DNA from: Rickettsiales bacterium
GTDB lineage: Bacteria > Pseudomonadota > Alphaproteobacteria > Rickettsiales > UBA1997
Direction of reading: 5' to 3'
NCBI GenBank assembly: GCA_947505885.1
Contig: CANNMN010000010.1
Coordinates: 1 to 15,935 of the forward strand
Length of the DNA stretch: 15,935 bases
The notes under the pieces were generated by a model. That model ran no database searches, was not told the origin of the DNA, and saw only the letters and a program-made list of their open reading frames with translations. The position numbers and the translations under genes are program-made. Position 1 is the stretch's first letter, and every line of letters begins with the position of its first letter. Shown here piece by piece: positions 13,791-15,935 of this stretch.

Positions 13791-14543
13791 TCAGACAATT
13801 TTTTTGGTAAAAAAGAATAAAATTTTGTAAGGCAAAAGGCGCAGAATTTTAAGAAAAAATGTGAATTTTTTTGGAAAGTGAATCTCAAAGCATTTTTTCT
13901 TTAGTCCTTGAAAAATAAACTCTGCGGCATCTTCAGAAGAAATTAGAAACGGCATTTTGAATTTATTTTGATCGGTCAATCTTGTTTTAACGAATCCGGG
14001 ATTGATTACCGAAAGATCTATTCCGTGACGCTGCAATTCTGGATAGATTCCCTCACAAAGGTTAATTAAAGCGGCTTTGGAGGCTCCGTAAGCAAATGAT
14101 TGGGGCAATCCGCAATAGCCGGCAACGCTAGCAATGACAGCAATTTGTCCTGACTTTTGTTGAACCATTTGAGGCACAACAAGATGAAGAAAATTTAAAA
14201 ATCCGACTAGATTTACATCGATAATTTTTTTGGAGATATCGAGATCAAAATTAACCACAGACATTGGCTGATAAAGCGCTGGACAAAAAATCACTAGATC
14301 AATTTTTTGAAACTTTTGCAAAACTTCCGAGAAAGAGCTTCGAACTGAATCAATGTTCGATACGTCCATAACACTTACTAAAACATTGCCAGACCTCAAT
14401 TCTAGCATTTTTTTCTTCAGCTCTTCCAGTTTCTCAGAGCTTCTGGCTGAAATTATAACGTCATATCCCTCTCTATAAAATCTATTAGAGATAGCCTCGC
14501 CAACCCCGTGACTAGCTCCGATTATCCAGCAATTCTTTTTCAT
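13791..14543 (-). CDS. Short-chain dehydrogenase/reductase
   Basis: This 250-residue classical SDR has the cofactor motif G9-x3-G13-x-G15 in 'GASHGVGEA', an active-site tetrad N111-S139-Y152-K156 ('VIASVAGYCG', 'AYGASKAAL') and the 'NPGFVKTRLT' loop. The usual NNAG motif is altered to 'FCPAL' (86-90). Arg34 after the second strand suggests NADP(H). The C-terminus (227-246) is hydrophobic and basic, so the enzyme may sit on the membrane. The ATG at 14543 was chosen because it places the Rossmann strand at the N-terminus. An upstream in-frame ATG at 14588 would add 15 unlikely residues. SDRs commonly accompany the oxidoreductase-DUF1365-Cfa genes, so a lipid keto or hydroxyl substrate is plausible but unproven. 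Confidence 0.88.
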   Translation of the reverse strand: MKKNCWIIGASHGVGEAISNRFYREGYDVIISARSSEKLEELKKKMLELRSGNVLVSVMDVSNIDSVRSSFSEVLQKFQKIDLVIFCPALYQPMSVVNFDLDISKKIIDVNLVGFLNFLHLVVPQMVQQKSGQIAVIASVAGYCGLPQSFAYGASKAALINLCEGIYPELQRHGIDLSVINPGFVKTRLTDQNKFKMPFLISSEDAAEFIFQGLKKKCFEIHFPKKFTFFLKILRLLPYKILFFFTKKIV

Positions 14544-14587
14544 GTCTTTGATCAAAAATTTATTGAGTCTTGCGTGCAAACAAAACA

Positions 14588-14610
14588 AAAATTAATTACG
14601 CGCTAATTTT
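14588..14610. promoter_or_regulatory. Inverted repeat between divergent SDR and epimerase genes
   Basis: AAAATTA (14588-14594) and TAATTTT (14604-14610) flank a CG-rich centre. A tighter pairing, AATTA-CGCGC-TAATT (14594-14608), is also possible. It lies about 50 bp upstream of the SDR start in the 215-bp divergent spacer (14544-14758), which should hold promoters for both genes. No clear -35/-10 pair was recognised. Confidence 0.3.
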
Positions 14611-14758
14611 CTAAGCTATTTCTTTGAGCAGCGAAGTCATCCCAATAATACCGAGGAAAAATGGGGCGGAAGGCATTTAAATTTGCGACTCTAAAATTGA
14701 AGCCGCTTGGCTTTCGGCATGAAAATATCTCAACTCATAAAAGCAAAATCTAATACAC

Positions 14759-15664
14759 ATGATCGAAGGAAATAAGCTGCGGTTTTTAATAACTGGAGGA
14801 ACGGGATTGATTGGCTCTAAACTTGTTGAAGAGCTTTTAAGATTGGGAAATTCGGTAACTGTTATAACTAGAAAAACCAATCTTAAATCATCAGAAAATC
14901 TTCATTATCTCAATAAAATCGAAGATGATTTTAATTACGATGTTGTAATCAACCTTTGTGGCGAGCCAATTTCCTGTCGTTGGAACAAATCAAAAAAGCA
15001 AAAAATTTATAGTAGCAGAATTGATCTAACCAAAAAATTGGTTGAAAAAATTCTCAACAGCAAAACGCCGCCAAAGCTTTTTATTAGTGGCTCGGCAATA
15101 GGTTATTACGGAACTTCTGATACGGAAATATTTGACGAAAATTCTCATCCAACAAATCAAAATTTCTTCTCACAAAAACTCTGTTTTGATTGGGAGGGTG
15201 AGGCACGAAAAGCTGACAAAAAAACCAGAGTTGTTGTTCTTAGAACCGGAATTGTTCTTGGTAACAAAGGCGGAATAATTCAAAAAATGCTATTGCCGTT
15301 CCAAATGTTTCTTGGGGGCAAAATCGCCTCAGGAAAACAATTTCTTAGTTGGATTCACGTTGATGATATGGTTAGCGCCATTCTGCATTTAATCGCCCAT
15401 CAAAATGTTGTTGGGGCGGTTAACTTAACTTCACTTAATCCGGTTACAAATCTTCAATTTTCACAAATTCTTGCTAAGACTCTTCGCAGACCATGCCTTT
15501 TTACAATTCCGGCACTAAGCATGAAAATTGCTTACGGGGAAATGGCAGAAGAGCTTCTTTTAAATGGCTCAAAGGTTCATCCAAAAATTCTTTTAGAAAG
15601 CGGATATAATTTTAAATTTACCGACTTGGGAGTCGCGTTGATGGATATTATGAAGAGGAATTGA
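14759..15664 (+). CDS. TIGR01777-type NAD-dependent epimerase/oxidoreductase (YfcH-like)
   Basis: This 301-residue extended SDR of the TIGR01777 group is related to E. coli YfcH and human SDR39U1; the substrate is unknown. The N-terminal Rossmann motif is '[12 protein letters not shown]' (11-22). Typical group segments follow: 'VINLCGEPI', '[15 protein letters not shown]', '[14 protein letters not shown]' with the active-site Tyr, '[13 protein letters not shown]', '[14 protein letters not shown]', '[13 protein letters not shown]', and '[18 protein letters not shown]' near the C-terminus. The length is normal. It is divergent from the SDR and its last 17 bp overlap the photolyase gene tail to tail. 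It often occurs near photolyase and Cfa-type genes in Proteobacteria, fitting the surrounding cluster. Confidence 0.92.
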   Translation: MIEGNKLRFLITGGTGLIGSKLVEELLRLGNSVTVITRKTNLKSSENLHYLNKIEDDFNYDVVINLCGEPISCRWNKSKKQKIYSSRIDLTKKLVEKILNSKTPPKLFISGSAIGYYGTSDTEIFDENSHPTNQNFFSQKLCFDWEGEARKADKKTRVVVLRTGIVLGNKGGIIQKMLLPFQMFLGGKIASGKQFLSWIHVDDMVSAILHLIAHQNVVGAVNLTSLNPVTNLQFSQILAKTLRRPCLFTIPALSMKIAYGEMAEELLLNGSKVHPKILLESGYNFKFTDLGVALMDIMKRN

Positions 15665-15935
15665 CCGACAACGCTTGCTTGAAACTTAACAAACATCTCA
15701 CTCTGGCGATTTTGTGGTCTATTATTGGTCGTGGATAATCTTTGGTTTCAAATTCTGGAACCCATTTTTTGATGTATTTTTTTTCAGGGTCAAATCTTTC
15801 AGCCTGACTCTCGGGGTTAAAAATACGAAAATAAGGAGCACCGTCACAACCGCTGCCAACCACCCACTGCCAACCTCCAACATTGCTTGCCAGGTCATAA
15901 TCAAGAAGCTTTTCGGCAAAATATTTTTCGCCCCA
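15648..15935 (-). CDS. phrB: Deoxyribodipyrimidine photolyase, C-terminal 95 residues (partial)
   Basis: The frame is open from the window's right edge and gives the last 95 residues of a class I DNA photolyase, the flavin enzyme that uses blue light to split cyclobutane pyrimidine dimers. Visible are '[18 protein letters not shown]', which carries the conserved Asn near the flavin and the GGWQW block, then '[18 protein letters not shown]', 'YIKKWVPEF' and '[12 protein letters not shown]'. These match the C-terminal FAD-binding domain of E. coli PhrB in order. The antenna domain lies beyond the window. Its 3' end overlaps the convergent epimerase gene by 17 bp. Confidence 0.93.
   Translation of the reverse strand, partial: WGEKYFAEKLLDYDLASNVGGWQWVVGSGCDGAPYFRIFNPESQAERFDPEKKYIKKWVPEFETKDYPRPIIDHKIARVRCLLSFKQALSVNSSS

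Noticed and set aside
14544..14588. An earlier start for the SDR
   Set aside because: The extra 15 residues precede the first Rossmann strand without family support; the ATG at 14543 fits better.
15722..15919. A minus-strand open frame with a hydrophobic stretch
   Set aside because: It is an alternative frame of the photolyase C-terminus, whose own frame has unmistakable family motifs.

Overview
The window looks like the chromosome of a host-associated alphaproteobacterium, Rickettsiales- or Holosporales-like. It is AT-rich. NuoI and NuoH are of the alphaproteobacterial/mitochondrial type, RNase E carries an acidic insert in its S1 domain, and ribosome binding sites are weak. Two proteins are of kinds enriched in intracellular bacteria: an exported DUF4116-like repeat protein, and an ankyrin-like protein that ends in a eukaryotic prenylation box. 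The lineage is inferred from protein flavour only; no rRNA or tRNA is present.

Layout. 1-833: debris of an accessory module, a probable reverse-transcriptase C-terminus (cut by the window edge) coupled to a truncated Bro-N gene. 901-5294 (+): pgpA, nuoH-nuoI-nuoJ-nuoK and a secreted 25-residue-repeat protein, tightly packed. nuoG and nuoLMN, the usual flanks, are absent. 5329-6277: a glycerophosphodiesterase (-) and cutA (+) whose start codons overlap. 6454-8391 (+): RNase E, with a hairpin over its ribosome binding site. 8456-15935: a lipid and light-stress block. Reading along the minus strand it holds a photolyase (partial), an SDR, the CaaX protein, an FAD oxidoreductase, DUF1365, a Cfa-family methyltransferase and a chalcone-isomerase-like exported protein. 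A TIGR01777 epimerase lies in it on the plus strand.

The last block matches the kind of cluster that, in free-living Proteobacteria, goes with sigma-E/ChrR singlet-oxygen responses and, in Rhodobacter, with methylated/furan fatty acid synthesis. The last four genes form an operon with ATGA overlaps. The Cfa protein appears to lack two of the bicarbonate-ligand residues known in E. coli Cfa, which fits methylation rather than cyclopropanation. No rpoE or chrR gene is in the window.

The most striking single item is the 227-residue protein at 12895-13578. It has a helical ankyrin-like body, a polar/basic disordered linker and the C-terminus Cys-Leu-Val-Ser, a textbook CaaX box predicted to be farnesylated. 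Bacteria have no farnesyltransferase for proteins, so this is a candidate host-lipidated effector. It sits inside the lipid cluster beside about 700 bp of apparently decayed DNA.
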